DNA of 64,000 bases from assembly GCF_023078835.1 (NCBI RefSeq), contig NZ_CP090898.1, positions 248,001-312,000 of the forward strand, in the 5' to 3' direction. A program made the position numbers and the translations under genes. Under the pieces are notes generated by a model. The model saw only the letters and a list, made by a program, of their open reading frames with translations. It was not told the DNA's origin and made no database searches. This DNA comes from Synechococcus sp. NB0720_010 (lineage in GTDB: Bacteria; Cyanobacteriota; Cyanobacteriia; PCC-6307; Cyanobiaceae). Shown one piece after another: positions 19,557 to 27,887 of the stretch; the stretch's first letter is position 1; the number at the start of each line of letters is the position of its first letter.

Positions 19557-20663
19557 ATGACTGTGGTACCCGCATCACGCCTCCCGGTCACGGTGGTGAC
19601 CGGGTTTCTTGGCGCCGGTAAATCGACACTGTTGCGTCAGCTTCTGGTCTCCAGTGGACTGCGGCTTGCCGTTCTGGTGAACGAGTTTGGTGAGGTAGGG
19701 ATCGATGGCGATCTGATTCGCAGCTGCGGCTTTTGCCCTGAGGATGAGCTCGACGGACGGGTCGTTGAGCTGGCCAACGGTTGCCTCTGCTGCACCGTCC
19801 AGGACGAGTTTCTGCCGGTCATGCAGCAGTTGCTGCAGCGTGCTGACCAACTCGATGGAATCGTCGTCGAAACCAGTGGCCTCGCCCTGCCCGTGCCCCT
19901 GGTGCAGGCCTTCCGCTGGCCTGAGATTCGCACCAAGACCCGTGTGACGGGCGTGGTGACCGTTGTCGACGGTGAGGCACTGAGTGGCGGAAGTGTCGTT
20001 GCCGATCCCAGTGCCCTCGAGGCCCAACGACAGGCCGATCCAAGCCTGGATCACCTCACTGACATCAACGCGCTCTTCGACGATCAGCTCGAGGCCGCCG
20101 ATCTCGTGCTGATGAGCCGGGCGGATTGCTTAAGCGAGGAGGCCGTCGACCGTCTCCGCCGCCGCTTGAGCGACCAGGTCCGCAGCGGCGTGTCTGTTCT
20201 GCCCATGGCCCGCGGCGACGTTCCAGCGGCTCTGCTGATGGGACTCGATCGCCCCGAACACGCCGACGATCATCACCACGACCACGACCACGATCACGAT
20301 CGCGATCACGATCACGATCACGATCACGATCACGATCACGATCACGATCACCACGACCACACCCACGTGGCGATGGAATCGCTCGCCTTCCAGTGGCAGG
20401 GAGTGACCAGCAAAGCCCAGCTCGAAGCCCTGTTGCCGGCTTGCATTACAGACCAAGGCCTGCTGCGTCTCAAGGGACGGGCTTGGCTGCCTGGTAAAAC
20501 CCACCCGCTGCAGATTCAGGCGGTTGGCCCGCGTCTGGAGTGTTGGTTTGACAGCGGTTCGCGGCTGGAGCGCCCCAACGACGACGGTCTGGAGCTTGTC
20601 GCCCTGGGCCTGTCCCTCAAGGGTTCAGCCCTGAAGGATCAGTTGATCGCCGGTTTGGGCTAG
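19557..20663 (+). CDS. cobW: CobW-type metallochaperone GTPase
   Basis: 368-aa G3E GTPase. P-loop GFLGAGKSTLL near residue 15, NEFGEVGIDG near 42, the metal-binding GCLCC near 78 and ETSGLALP near 105. The usual NKxD base-recognition motif reads SRAD here. A histidine/aspartate-rich linker of about 33 residues lies near residues 237-269, followed by the CobW C-terminal domain. CobW is thought to load Co(II) for corrin synthesis. Shared control with hupE by the riboswitch supports this over a zinc (ZNG) role. The frame is open far upstream inside hupE, but ATG 19557 is right. Confidence 0.92.
   Translation: MTVVPASRLPVTVVTGFLGAGKSTLLRQLLVSSGLRLAVLVNEFGEVGIDGDLIRSCGFCPEDELDGRVVELANGCLCCTVQDEFLPVMQQLLQRADQLDGIVVETSGLALPVPLVQAFRWPEIRTKTRVTGVVTVVDGEALSGGSVVADPSALEAQRQADPSLDHLTDINALFDDQLEAADLVLMSRADCLSEEAVDRLRRRLSDQVRSGVSVLPMARGDVPAALLMGLDRPEHADDHHHDHDHDHDRDHDHDHDHDHDHDHDHHDHTHVAMESLAFQWQGVTSKAQLEALLPACITDQGLLRLKGRAWLPGKTHPLQIQAVGPRLECWFDSGSRLERPNDDGLELVALGLSLKGSALKDQLIAGLG
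20266..20366 (+). repeat. GATCAC-type hexanucleotide tandem repeat in cobW
   Basis: Near-perfect six-base repeat encoding alternating Asp-His in the metal-binding linker of CobW. The central uninterrupted part has about nine copies, so length can change by slippage without shifting frame. Confidence 0.9.
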
Positions 20664-20992
20664 TCCAGCGGCAAGGCTCCTTTGGCGCAGATGCCCCCCC
20701 AGCAGAGGGCCTGCTCAGATCTCCAGTGGGGCTGAACAAGCCGGGGCTCTCTTGCCGCATCCTGAAGTTCGATCTGTCCCCTTCCATCGTGGTGAAAGTC
20801 CAGTCGGCGCCCACCGACCTGGAGCCACCAGTGCTCCCCGAGCCGTTCAACGGTCAGCGTGCAGGGCTGCCAACGGGCCGATTCGAGCTGGCATTCGAGC
20901 GGAAGGGAAAAGGGTTCCTCCCCTCTGGCGACCTGGGCGGTCAGGAGTGCCCAGGCTGTCAGCAGCCCAGTCAGCAGCGGCAAGCGATCCAC
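20660..20992 (-). CDS. Small secreted hypothetical protein
   Basis: 110 aa from a GTG at 20992. The N-terminus is a good signal peptide (LPLLTGLLTAWALLTAQVARG). The mature part has an even number of cysteines (LECQLESARWQPC, then LCWGGIC) suited to disulfides. No family recognised. Its stop overlaps the convergent cobW stop by four bases. Confidence 0.6.
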   Translation of the reverse strand: MDRLPLLTGLLTAWALLTAQVARGEEPFSLPLECQLESARWQPCTLTVERLGEHWWLQVGGRRLDFHHDGRGQIELQDAAREPRLVQPHWRSEQALCWGGICAKGALPLD

Positions 20993-21084
20993 GGCGACCC
21001 CTTAGGACCCCCTCCAACCTGACCACAGCCGGGTCTAGCGTCAGCCGGCCTGCCAAGATTTAACAAACCCCACCTAGAGCTCAG

Positions 21085-21354
21085 GTGCCCGTCTTCTCTG
21101 CCCGTGTGTTGGTCTCCCTGAGGCCCTCCGTGCTCGATCCCGCTGGTGAAGCCACCCGAGCCGCCGCCTCACGCCTGGGTGTCGATGGCATCGGCAAATT
21201 GCGGATCGGTAAGGCCGTGGAGGTGGAGCTTGAGGCTCCTGACGCCCAGACCGCCCGTCAGCAGTTGGAGCTGTTGAGTGACCGGTTGTTGGCCAATCCC
21301 GTGATCGAGGACTGGACCCTCGAGCTCAAGGACGACCCCAGCGCTGGAGCCTGA
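21085..21354 (+). CDS. purS: Phosphoribosylformylglycinamidine synthase subunit PurS
   Basis: 89 aa, GTG start. Small structural subunit of the PurLQS complex in purine synthesis. It carries the PurS pattern: VSLRPSVLDPAG at the start, RIGKAVEVEL in the middle and LLANPVIEDWTLEL near the end. purQ follows three bases later. Confidence 0.93.
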   Translation: MPVFSARVLVSLRPSVLDPAGEATRAAASRLGVDGIGKLRIGKAVEVELEAPDAQTARQQLELLSDRLLANPVIEDWTLELKDDPSAGA

Positions 21355-21357
21355 GCC

Positions 21358-22011
21358 ATGACCCTTGGTGTCGTCGTTTTTCCTGGCTCCAACTGTGACC
21401 GGGATGTCCAGTGGGCAGCCCAGGGCTGCTTGGGGATCGAAACCCGCTTCCTTTGGCATGAGGAGCGGGATCTGAGTGGTCTTGATGCCGTGGTGATTCC
21501 AGGCGGATTCAGCTACGGCGATTACCTGCGCTGCGGAGCTATTGCGCGCTTCGCCCCTGTGCTGGAGGAAGTCGCGGCCTTCGCGAAGCGCGGCGGTCGC
21601 GTGCTGGGAATCTGCAATGGCTTCCAGGTGCTGACCGAGATGGGCCTCTTGCCAGGCGCCCTGACCCGTAACCAGAAACTCCACTTCATCTGCGAGCCCA
21701 CGGATCTTCGCGTTGAGCCGGGTCAGTGCAGCTGGCTTCAGGGCTACAGCAGCGGCGAGGTGGTGAATTTCCCTATCGCCCATGGAGAGGGGCGCTACCA
21801 GGCCGCTCCCGATGATCTCAAGGCCCTTGAGGACCAAGGCCAGGTGGTGTTGCGCTACTGCCGCAATCCCAACGGCTCTGTCGCCGACGTGGCTGGACTG
21901 ACCAATGCCCAGGGCAATGTGCTCGGCCTGATGCCCCACCCCGAACGGGCCTGTGACCCAGCGACCGGTGGGGTCGATGGACGCCGTCTGTTGGCCAGCC
22001 TGTTGGGATGA
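21358..22011 (+). CDS. purQ: Phosphoribosylformylglycinamidine synthase subunit PurQ
   Basis: Glutaminase subunit supplying ammonia to PurL; 217 aa. Class I amidotransferase triad: Cys in GICNGFQVL near residue 87, His and Glu in PHPERACDP near 196. The start [16 protein letters not shown] is canonical. It sits directly after purS and overlaps the next gene by four bases. Confidence 0.96.
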   Translation: MTLGVVVFPGSNCDRDVQWAAQGCLGIETRFLWHEERDLSGLDAVVIPGGFSYGDYLRCGAIARFAPVLEEVAAFAKRGGRVLGICNGFQVLTEMGLLPGALTRNQKLHFICEPTDLRVEPGQCSWLQGYSSGEVVNFPIAHGEGRYQAAPDDLKALEDQGQVVLRYCRNPNGSVADVAGLTNAQGNVLGLMPHPERACDPATGGVDGRRLLASLLG

Positions 22012-22973
22012 AACCCTGGCGCCGCCGTGAGCTGCTCCTTGGGGCACTAGCGGCAGCGGTTCCCCTGGCTGTCCGCTCCCGAGCAGCGACGCAGCGCGGC
22101 CCGGCACCGTTGAAGCCGGGAGCACGGATTGCAGCGCTCGCACCAGGCACCTGGCTTGAGCGAGAGGATCCGACGTTGGAGCTCCTGCGGCGGCGCTGCC
22201 GGCAGGAGGGTTGGAGGCTTCTCACTCCGCCTGAACTCTTGGGCCAGTGGCGTTGGTTCTCCGGGACGGATGAGCAGCGCGCCTCCTCCCTGCGGCAGGC
22301 CTGGCTCGATCCCTCCATTGATGCACTGTTCTTGGTCGGGGCGGGCTGGGGTAGTGCACGCGTGCTCGAGCAGGGCTGGTCCATCCCGGCCACCCCACGC
22401 TGGTGTGTTGGGTTTTCAGATTGCTCAGCGGTTCTCCTCGCCCAACTCGCCGCAGGCAGTTGCGGTGGGGTGCATGGCTGGTTTGGCGGATCGGACCTTC
22501 AGTGGGAACGCCTGTCTTCTCTGCTCAAGGGGAGGCCTGTGGCATCCCTTCAGGGCCGGCGTCTACGGCCAGGCATCGCCCGCGGAGCACTGGTGGTGAG
22601 CAACCTCACCATTGCCACGAGCTTGATCGGTACGCCTTGGCTTCCCGCCCTGCGGGACAAGATCTTGGTGCTGGAGGACACCGGTGAAGCTCCCTATCGC
22701 GTCGATCGGCAGCTCACGCAGTGGCGCAGCTCAGGGTTGCTCGATGGTGTGCGGGGGATTGGCCTAGGGCGCTTCAGCTGGGCTGAGGACGATGTCTTGC
22801 CAGGGGACTTCTCAATGGAGGAGATCCTCGAGGAGCGGCTCGGCAACTTGGGTATCCCGCTGGTGCATCAGCTACCAGTCGGCCACGGGCGGCCCAACAT
22901 GGCACTTCCCCTCGGCGTTCCAGCGCAGTTGGACGGTGCGACAGGGGAACTGAGCCTGGCAGCCCCTGATTGA
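22008..22973 (+). CDS. S66-family LD-carboxypeptidase (LdcA/MccF-like)
   Basis: 321 aa. A twin-arginine-like n-region ([19 protein letters not shown]) suggests export to the periplasm. The catalytic triad of S66 is visible: nucleophile Ser in VGFSDCSAV near residue 135, Glu in [10 protein letters not shown] near 225, His in [12 protein letters not shown] near 295. The probable role is murein tetrapeptide trimming in peptidoglycan recycling. The MccF self-immunity role is less likely without a microcin cluster. Overlaps purQ by four bases. Confidence 0.85.
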   Translation: MKPWRRRELLLGALAAAVPLAVRSRAATQRGPAPLKPGARIAALAPGTWLEREDPTLELLRRRCRQEGWRLLTPPELLGQWRWFSGTDEQRASSLRQAWLDPSIDALFLVGAGWGSARVLEQGWSIPATPRWCVGFSDCSAVLLAQLAAGSCGGVHGWFGGSDLQWERLSSLLKGRPVASLQGRRLRPGIARGALVVSNLTIATSLIGTPWLPALRDKILVLEDTGEAPYRVDRQLTQWRSSGLLDGVRGIGLGRFSWAEDDVLPGDFSMEEILEERLGNLGIPLVHQLPVGHGRPNMALPLGVPAQLDGATGELSLAAPD

Positions 22974-22976
22974 ACA

Positions 22977-23003
22977 TAAAAAAGGGGGCCTCTCGGCCCC
23001 CGT
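22977..23003. terminator. Intrinsic terminator between convergent S66 and peroxiredoxin genes
   Basis: A-run followed by GGGGGCCTCTCGGCCCCC: on the minus strand this is a GC hairpin with a T-run that ends the peroxiredoxin transcript. T-richness on the plus side is weak. Confidence 0.7.
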
Positions 23004-23023
23004 AGAACGATGGGAACTGGGGA

Positions 23024-23614
23024 TCAGTTCACAGCAGCGAAGAACTCCTTGCTCTTCACGGGATCGGGGTTCATGGTCTTCTCGCCAGGGGTCCAGTTGG
23101 CGGGGCAGACCTCGTCGGGGTGGTTGCGGATGTGCTGGAAGGCCTGGAGCAGACGCAGGGTCTCGTCAACGCTGCGGCCGACGGGCAGGTTGTTGATGGT
23201 GCTCTGCATGATCACACCATCGGGATCGATGATGAACAGACCGCGCAGGGCCACACCGGCTTCCTCGTCCAGCACCTCGTAGGAACGGGCGATGTCCTTC
23301 TTCAGGTCAGCGACCAGGGGATAGGCAATGTCGCCGAGACCACCGTTCTTACGGTCGGTCTGCACCCAGGCGAGGTGGGAGAACTGGCTGTCCACGGAGA
23401 CGCCCAGTACTTCACAGTTACGGCTGGAGAACTCGCTGTAGCGATCGGAGAAGGCCGTGATCTCCGTCGGGCAGACGAAGGTGAAATCCAGGGGATAGAA
23501 GAACAGCACCACGTACTTGCCGCGGTATGAGGAGAGGGTCACCTCCTTGAATTCCTGATCGACCACTGCAGTGGCGGTGAAGTCAGGAGCCTGAAGACCG
23601 ACGAGCCTCGACAT
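23024..23614 (-). CDS. 2-Cys peroxiredoxin
   Basis: 196-aa thiol peroxidase of the typical 2-Cys (AhpC/Prx1) class, reducing hydrogen peroxide and alkyl peroxides. Peroxidatic Cys48 lies in FTFVCPTE and the resolving Cys in DEVCPANW near 169. The GGLGDIAYP segment and the C-terminal extension indicate the overoxidation-sensitive eukaryote-like type found in cyanobacteria and chloroplasts. Its 153-bp upstream region is shared with a divergent small gene. Confidence 0.95.
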   Translation of the reverse strand: MSRLVGLQAPDFTATAVVDQEFKEVTLSSYRGKYVVLFFYPLDFTFVCPTEITAFSDRYSEFSSRNCEVLGVSVDSQFSHLAWVQTDRKNGGLGDIAYPLVADLKKDIARSYEVLDEEAGVALRGLFIIDPDGVIMQSTINNLPVGRSVDETLRLLQAFQHIRNHPDEVCPANWTPGEKTMNPDPVKSKEFFAAVN

Positions 23615-23767
23615 AATCCGTGAAATGATTGGTGGAGACAGGGATTAGACCCAACGTTTCGGTTAACCCGAACCCGGATCGACTTCCAGTTGTCACCGCA
23701 ACAATTTATCACGCTTCTCCTGCACCCGCGCTGCCCAATAGGCTGAGGGTCTTACAGACCAGCGCTC

Positions 23768-24100
23768 ATGGCTTGGGATCCGTCGCTGCTGCGGAAATAC
23801 AACACCACCGGCCATTTTCGGCTACTGAACCAGCTCCGCGGGGAGTTGAAGGACCAACCGATCCAGCGGCCACTGCCCACGACCCGTCCAGAGGCGACCC
23901 GGCGTAATCCAATCCGTCGCCGCTCCGAGGCGGACCAACCAAGCGCCTCCCCTCAGGCGAGCTCGCCGGCCCCCAGTCGGACCAGTTCGAATCGTTTCCG
24001 CCGTCAGGCCGAGCCCACTCCGCAGCCTGCGATTACGAGCTTTGACCCGATCGTGACGGTGCCCGTTCTGCTGGATGCCTTCACAGAACAGGACAACTAA
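23768..24100 (+). CDS. Conserved picocyanobacterial hypothetical protein
   Basis: 110 aa. The first 28 residues (MAWDPSLLRKYNTTGHFRLL and on) look strongly constrained, as in similar short proteins of marine Synechococcus. The rest is low-complexity, rich in Pro, Arg, Ser and Gln, and ends in an acidic tail (VPVLLDAFTEQDN). No known domain; a disordered adaptor is possible. It lies upstream of rpaB in the same direction. Confidence 0.65.
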   Translation: MAWDPSLLRKYNTTGHFRLLNQLRGELKDQPIQRPLPTTRPEATRRNPIRRRSEADQPSASPQASSPAPSRTSSNRFRRQAEPTPQPAITSFDPIVTVPVLLDAFTEQDN

Positions 24101-24210
24101 GCAGTCAGGGACAGTCCCGCTGCGGCTTCGTTACAAAGCCTGTTGTTCCTTCATAAACGGGAACCCTCTCGGCTATTCGTTGATTCAGAACAGCATCTGA
24201 TCCCCTCTTG

Positions 24211-24972
24211 ATGACTGAAGCGACGACGACCGCTCCCCTCAAGATCCTGGTCGCAGATGACGAAGAGAACATTCGTCGAATCCTTGAGACCCGCCTGGTG
24301 ATGCTTGGTCACGAGGTGACCCTTGCCGAGAACGGAGCCCAGGCACTCGAGCATTTCCGCGCATCAGAACCGGATGTCGTGGTTCTCGACGTGATGATGC
24401 CGGAGCTCGACGGTTTTGCCGTGACCGAGCGCATTCGTGCCCAGTCGGAGGTCCCGATCATCCTGTTGACCGCCCTCGGCGATGTGGCAGACCGGATCAC
24501 GGGTCTGCAGCTTGGCGCCGACGACTACATGGTGAAACCTTTCAGCCCGAAGGAGCTGGAGGCGCGAATTCGCTGCGTCATGCGGCGCGTCAGCTCTGTT
24601 CAGGCCAATGGGGTGGCCGGGCCCGGCCGCACGGCCCATGTGGTGGTCGTGGGTGACCTCAGCATCGACTTCAACAAGCGTCAGGCCCATCGGGGCGATG
24701 AGCGCATCCGACTGACCGGCATGGAGTTCAACCTGCTGGAGCTTCTGCTTAGCCGGTCTGGCGAACCGATCAGTCGCCTGGACATGCTGGAGAAGGTCTG
24801 GGGCTATAAGCCCGAGCGCTCCTCCGACAGCCGAGTGGTGGATGTGCACATCTCCCGGCTGCGGGCCAAGCTCGAGGATGATCCCGAAAACCCGGAACTG
24901 ATTCTCACCGCTCGGGGCTTGGGCTACATGTTCCAGCGCATTCCCCAGGCGCTCGAGACCCTCAGCGCGTAA
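24211..24972 (+). CDS. rpaB: OmpR-family response regulator RpaB
   Basis: Essential cyanobacterial regulator of light-responsive and photosystem genes, partner of the histidine kinase NblS. 253 aa. Receiver domain with acidic pocket ADDEEN, phosphoacceptor Asp in VVLDVMMPELDG near residue 60 and Lys in MVKPFSP. The winged-helix domain has GMEFNLLELLLSR and the C-terminal RVVDVHISRLRAKLEDDP with LTARGLGYMF. The sequence matches RpaB more closely than RpaA or PhoB. ATG 24211 preferred over TTG one codon earlier. Confidence 0.92.
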   Translation: MTEATTTAPLKILVADDEENIRRILETRLVMLGHEVTLAENGAQALEHFRASEPDVVVLDVMMPELDGFAVTERIRAQSEVPIILLTALGDVADRITGLQLGADDYMVKPFSPKELEARIRCVMRRVSSVQANGVAGPGRTAHVVVVGDLSIDFNKRQAHRGDERIRLTGMEFNLLELLLSRSGEPISRLDMLEKVWGYKPERSSDSRVVDVHISRLRAKLEDDPENPELILTARGLGYMFQRIPQALETLSA

Positions 24973-25141
24973 AGCGAACCCGATAGGCCCCATGGCTGGG
25001 GCCGAAGTGGTTCATCAAGGCATCCCGAGCTGCGTAGTGCAGTTCCTCAAGGTTGCTGGAGCGAATGCTCAGCTGCGGTTGCTCACTTTGGGCTTGCAGG
25101 TTTTCAGCTGAGCAGGAAACGCGAAAGACGACCTCGCGCAT
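24962..25141 (-). CDS. Small conserved cyanobacterial protein
   Basis: 59 aa from ATG 25141 (MREVVFRVSCSAENLQAQ); an in-frame upstream start exists at 25168. It has an alternating beta pattern then a helix (LEELHYAARDALMNHFGP). Its 3' end overlaps the rpaB 3' end by 11 bp. No named function. Confidence 0.6.
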   Translation of the reverse strand: MREVVFRVSCSAENLQAQSEQPQLSIRSSNLEELHYAARDALMNHFGPSHGAYRVRFTR

Positions 25142-25206
25142 TGTTCGGTGGCCGTGTTGGCTCCACAAGTGTTGGCCACACTGCCCTTGTTCTTCCGTCG
25201 CCTGGG

Positions 25207-25857
25207 CTACCCGCGCTGGTGATGGGTCATGAAGTTCTGACAGTGGTCGATGGCGGCCTGCAAGTTGTCTGACTCAGTGAGTCCGGAGGCCTTGGTGGGC
25301 TTAAAGCTGTGATCTCCGCTCTGCAACCAGGTCAACTCCACCGACGCGGCCAGTGGATAGCGCTCCACTTCCTCACGGCGTCCAAAGCTGTCCCGTTCCC
25401 CCTGGAGAATGAGGCACGGGGAGTGCATGACCTCGAGATGGTCGGTGCGCAATGACTCTGGTTGTCCTGGGGGATGGAAGGGATAGCCAAGGCACAGGCA
25501 ACCCTGGACGTCGCTCAGCGTGTCGATGAGCAGGCTGGCGATGCGCCCTCCGAGGGACTTCCCAGCGATGAACAGATTGGCGCCCTCTTGCCGCTGTTGT
25601 TCGCGGATCACCTCCTCGCGGTAGGCATCAAGGAGTTTGGGGAGTCGATCTGGTCCACAACGTCGACCCAGCTCCCGACTTCGCTGCATGTAGGGGAACT
25701 CGAAGCGCACCACCCGAACACCGCAATTGCCGATGCCTTCGGCCACGGTGTTCATCCAGGGGCTATCCATCGGTGCGCCTGCACCGTGGGCAAGAAGGAG
25801 TGTGGTGTTGGCCGTCTCGGGTCCATTGATCAGCCTCGCTCCATCGTCACGGGTCAT
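25207..25857 (-). CDS. Alpha/beta hydrolase (KANL3/Tex30-like)
   Basis: 216 aa. Serine hydrolase fold with LLLAHGAGAPMDSPWM near residue 20, nucleophile motif GKSLGGRIAS near 98, Asp in LQGERDSFG near 155 and His in SGDHSFK near 183. Substrate unknown; dienelactone-hydrolase-like proteins of this subfamily occur across cyanobacteria. Overlaps the upstream kinase gene by four bases, so the two are probably coupled. Confidence 0.85.
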   Translation of the reverse strand: MTRDDGARLINGPETANTTLLLAHGAGAPMDSPWMNTVAEGIGNCGVRVVRFEFPYMQRSRELGRRCGPDRLPKLLDAYREEVIREQQRQEGANLFIAGKSLGGRIASLLIDTLSDVQGCLCLGYPFHPPGQPESLRTDHLEVMHSPCLILQGERDSFGRREEVERYPLAASVELTWLQSGDHSFKPTKASGLTESDNLQAAIDHCQNFMTHHQRG

Positions 25858-26450
25858 GGCACCAGGAGGGAGCGGGCGTGTTCCGTCAGTGTCGCAAGGC
25901 CTGCCGTGCTGTTTTGGATGACCAGGTCGGCTTGCGGTTTCAAGGGAAGAATGAATTCCCTTTCCCCGGGCAGCGTCTCCAGCACGGTCTGCCGAATCAC
26001 ATAGGCCAAGGAATGCCCGCGTTCACGGCGATCACGCAGTAGGCGTCGCCAGAGGCGCAGCGGCATCGTGAGCTCCAGATAGACCATCGATCGCAGCAGC
26101 GGCTCCTCCAGCAGGAGCTGGGGACCAAAGGCCCCCTCGAGAACAATCAGGTCATAGGCCTGAATCAAAGGCTCGTGCCGGGCCTGGTGGCTGACCATGT
26201 CGTAGCGGCGAAGGCTGGTGGCGTCCCCCCTGCAGAGCTGCTCCAGATCAGCAAGCAGAGCCTCGGCATCAATTCCGGCAGGCGTGTCGTAGCCGTAGAC
26301 CGCATCCGGGGTCCATTCGTGCCAGTAGTAGTCATCACAGGACAGTGGCAACACCCTGATGCCGTCACTCTCCAGAAGGTTCTGCAGGGCTCGCGTCATG
26401 CTGGTTTTCCCGGCAGCGGACGGGCCGCAGAGACAGAGAAGAGGGATCAC
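25854..26450 (-). CDS. Uridine kinase/phosphoribulokinase-family P-loop kinase
   Basis: 198 aa. Walker A GPSAAGKTSMTRAL at residue 9, CDDYYW near 39 and LIVLEGAFG near 105 are the uridine-kinase-like pattern. It is shorter than true Udk and the natural substrate is uncertain. It overlaps the alpha/beta hydrolase gene downstream and the next upstream gene by four bases each, giving a three-gene operon. Confidence 0.82.
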   Translation of the reverse strand: MIPLLCLCGPSAAGKTSMTRALQNLLESDGIRVLPLSCDDYYWHEWTPDAVYGYDTPAGIDAEALLADLEQLCRGDATSLRRYDMVSHQARHEPLIQAYDLIVLEGAFGPQLLLEEPLLRSMVYLELTMPLRLWRRLLRDRRERGHSLAYVIRQTVLETLPGEREFILPLKPQADLVIQNSTAGLATLTEHARSLLVP

Positions 26451-26935
26451 TGCTTCAACAAGCCAGAGAGAAAACTGCTCAGCTGGAACCCACTGGGGTA
26501 GCTGACATCACCCACCACCCATGATCCATCGGCGGTCTGCTGCATCTGCAGAGAGAGCCGTTGTGGAGTCTCGGAGAGACGTCCTTTCAGACCCGTAAAC
26601 ACCGCGACATCGGCACTGTCGCCGCTGCAGCCCACCACGAGCACGTTGTGGGTGTAAACCTGCGTGCCACTGAAGGGATCGAAATCCAAATAGCCACGCC
26701 CCTCACCTGGGTTGAGCTGATAGGCAGCGCTCAAGTCCTGGTACAACGCTGGGCTGAGAAGGTTTTGGATGGACTTCAGCTCAGGGCGCCCCGGTGTGTC
26801 CTGCCGTCCGATTTGCCAGCGATACAGCTGAGTGATGGGCGTCTCGATGGCCGGTGAGCAGCTGCAGGCCAGTGCGCTGGAAGGCGCCAGCGCCACGCAG
26901 GCCAAGAACGGCAAGACCTGTCGGAATGCCTGCAT
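26447..26935 (-). CDS. Secreted DUF3828-like hypothetical protein
   Basis: 162 aa from ATG 26935 (MQAFRQVLPFLACVALAPSS). The signal peptide ends near SALACSCS, so it could also be a lipoprotein. The body (LSPALYQDLSAAY, then YLDFDPFSGTQ, VVGCSGDSADVAVF) resembles the DUF3828/NTF2-like family. It is the last chromosomal gene before the island; its start is 45 bp from the left att repeat. Confidence 0.65.
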   Translation of the reverse strand: MQAFRQVLPFLACVALAPSSALACSCSPAIETPITQLYRWQIGRQDTPGRPELKSIQNLLSPALYQDLSAAYQLNPGEGRGYLDFDPFSGTQVYTHNVLVVGCSGDSADVAVFTGLKGRLSETPQRLSLQMQQTADGSWVVGDVSYPSGFQLSSFLSGLLKQ

Positions 26936-26979
26936 CACTCCCCGGTTTAACTGGCCAGACCCTAGGCGTGGAGTGAACG

Positions 26980-27051
26980 CAGACAGCAAAAAGCCCCGCC
27001 GAAGCGAGGCAATAAGCGATGGCTCGGGGGAGACTTGAAGGGTTATGAATC
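26980..27051 (-). repeat. Left att repeat with displaced tRNA-Met 3' fragment
   Basis: 26980-27039 is identical to 48353-48412. After a 12-base deletion (positions 48413-48424 are missing), 27040-27051 matches 48425-48436, reaching into the anticodon loop. It includes a copy of the tRNA terminator hairpin at 26988-27010. Confidence 0.93.
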
Positions 27052-27097
27052 TCGAGAAGTTGCTCGATATCCCTTGCTACCAATGGTGTGATCTTGA

Positions 27098-27133
27098 GGA
27101 CTTTGCACGGGACTTTGCACGGGACTTTGCACG
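27098..27133. repeat. Three perfect 12-bp tandem repeats near the left att site
   Basis: GGACTTTGCACG occurs three times without a gap (27098, 27110, 27122), about 50 bp inside the island. Iterons of this kind near an att site may bind the integrase or an excisionase (inference). No copy is seen near the right end. Confidence 0.85.
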
Positions 27134-27198
27134 TTTGCCAAATCTTGATTTTGAGAAACACGGTCTCAAAGCTGTCTCATTGCTGTTGGATCTCGTTT

Positions 27199-27360
27199 TT
27201 ATTCGGCCTGTAGACGCATAAGGACACGCTGTTCATGCCAGAGAGTGCTTGAGCGCGGAGCCAGTGGATTGGCCTTGCGAAAATGATGTCCTTGCCGGAA
27301 GTAACCGGCTGACTTCAACCGTTGGAGGGTCACACGGTGGAGGCTCAGATGCTCCGCCAT
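27199..27360 (-). CDS. Small helix-turn-helix protein, possible excisionase (maybe frameshifted)
   Basis: 53 codons from ATG 27360: MAEHLSLHRVTLQRLKSAGY and on, ending FRKANPLAPRSSTLWHEQRV. This resembles the AlpA/MerR-like small DNA-binding proteins next to integrases in cyanobacterial elements. The frame continues upstream (QWICTRQ) to a stop with no start codon. An ATG at 27401 (MKSDSVAS) lies in another frame, so a one-base shift near 27376 may have broken a longer gene. Its place at the far end from the integrase fits a recombination directionality factor, by inference. Confidence 0.55.
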   Translation of the reverse strand: MAEHLSLHRVTLQRLKSAGYFRQGHHFRKANPLAPRSSTLWHEQRVLMRLQAE

Positions 27361-27445
27361 CTGGCGTGTACAGATCCACTGGCGACTGAGTCACTCTTCA
27401 TCGGTTGGCGGCAGCTGCCAGAGGCTATTGGCGCGCGTTCCGCCC

Positions 27446-27688
27446 TCAAGGCCGCCCCTCACCTCGACCACTCAACGAGCTCCGAAGGGCTAGGCCCGCC
27501 AGGATGCTCAGGCCCTGGCTGACGGCCTCATCAATGCGGCCCTGGGGGCGACTGCAGAACACCGAAACGGGTGGCTCTGGAGGAACGGTTGCTGGGGGAG
27601 TGTTCTGCTGTTGCTCGAGAGCTGGCAAGCCATTGCTTCGCAGATAGAGCCAGCTCAGGGCCGTGCAATTGAGTAGATCGAAGGCCAA
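27446..27688 (-). CDS. Hypothetical protein, uncertain
   Basis: 80-codon frame from an ATG at 27688. It has a short hydrophobic helix (LLNCTALSWLYL), a Pro/Gln linker and a C-terminal helix (IDEAVSQGLSILAGLALRSS). The composition is protein-like, but I recognise no family and it may be spurious. Confidence 0.35.
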   Translation of the reverse strand: MAFDLLNCTALSWLYLRSNGLPALEQQQNTPPATVPPEPPVSVFCSRPQGRIDEAVSQGLSILAGLALRSSLSGRGEGRP

Positions 27689-27772
27689 GGTTGCGCCCTA
27701 AAAGCTAAGGATTCCGGCGGAGATCCAAACCACTAGCCGGCGTGAGTTCATCTGCTGGAGTCCTGGGAGAGC

Positions 27773-27805
27773 GAAGGGTTCCGAGCGCTGCATCCGGAAC
27801 CCTTC
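27773..27805. other. Perfect 11-bp inverted repeat
   Basis: GAAGGGTTCCG (27773-27783) and CGGAACCCTTC (27795-27805) around an 11-nt loop, with no T-run. It lies 83 bp before the peptidase gene; possible operator or transcript structure. Confidence 0.6.
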
Positions 27806-27887
27806 AAGCTCGTCTGCTCCCGCGCATTGTCTGAACCGATCCAGCTGCTCTCAGCGGTCCGCCATTTCCAAGAACTGCCGCACCAAT

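Noticed and set aside
20266-20366. Tandem repeat that might look like a CRISPR array
   Set aside because: The unit is six bases without spacers and lies in frame inside cobW. No CRISPR array or cas gene was seen anywhere in the window.
24130-24147. HLR1-like site (GTTACA then TGTTGT) upstream of rpaB, suggesting autoregulation
   Set aside because: Only one half-site is good and the second departs from the consensus; too weak to report as a site.
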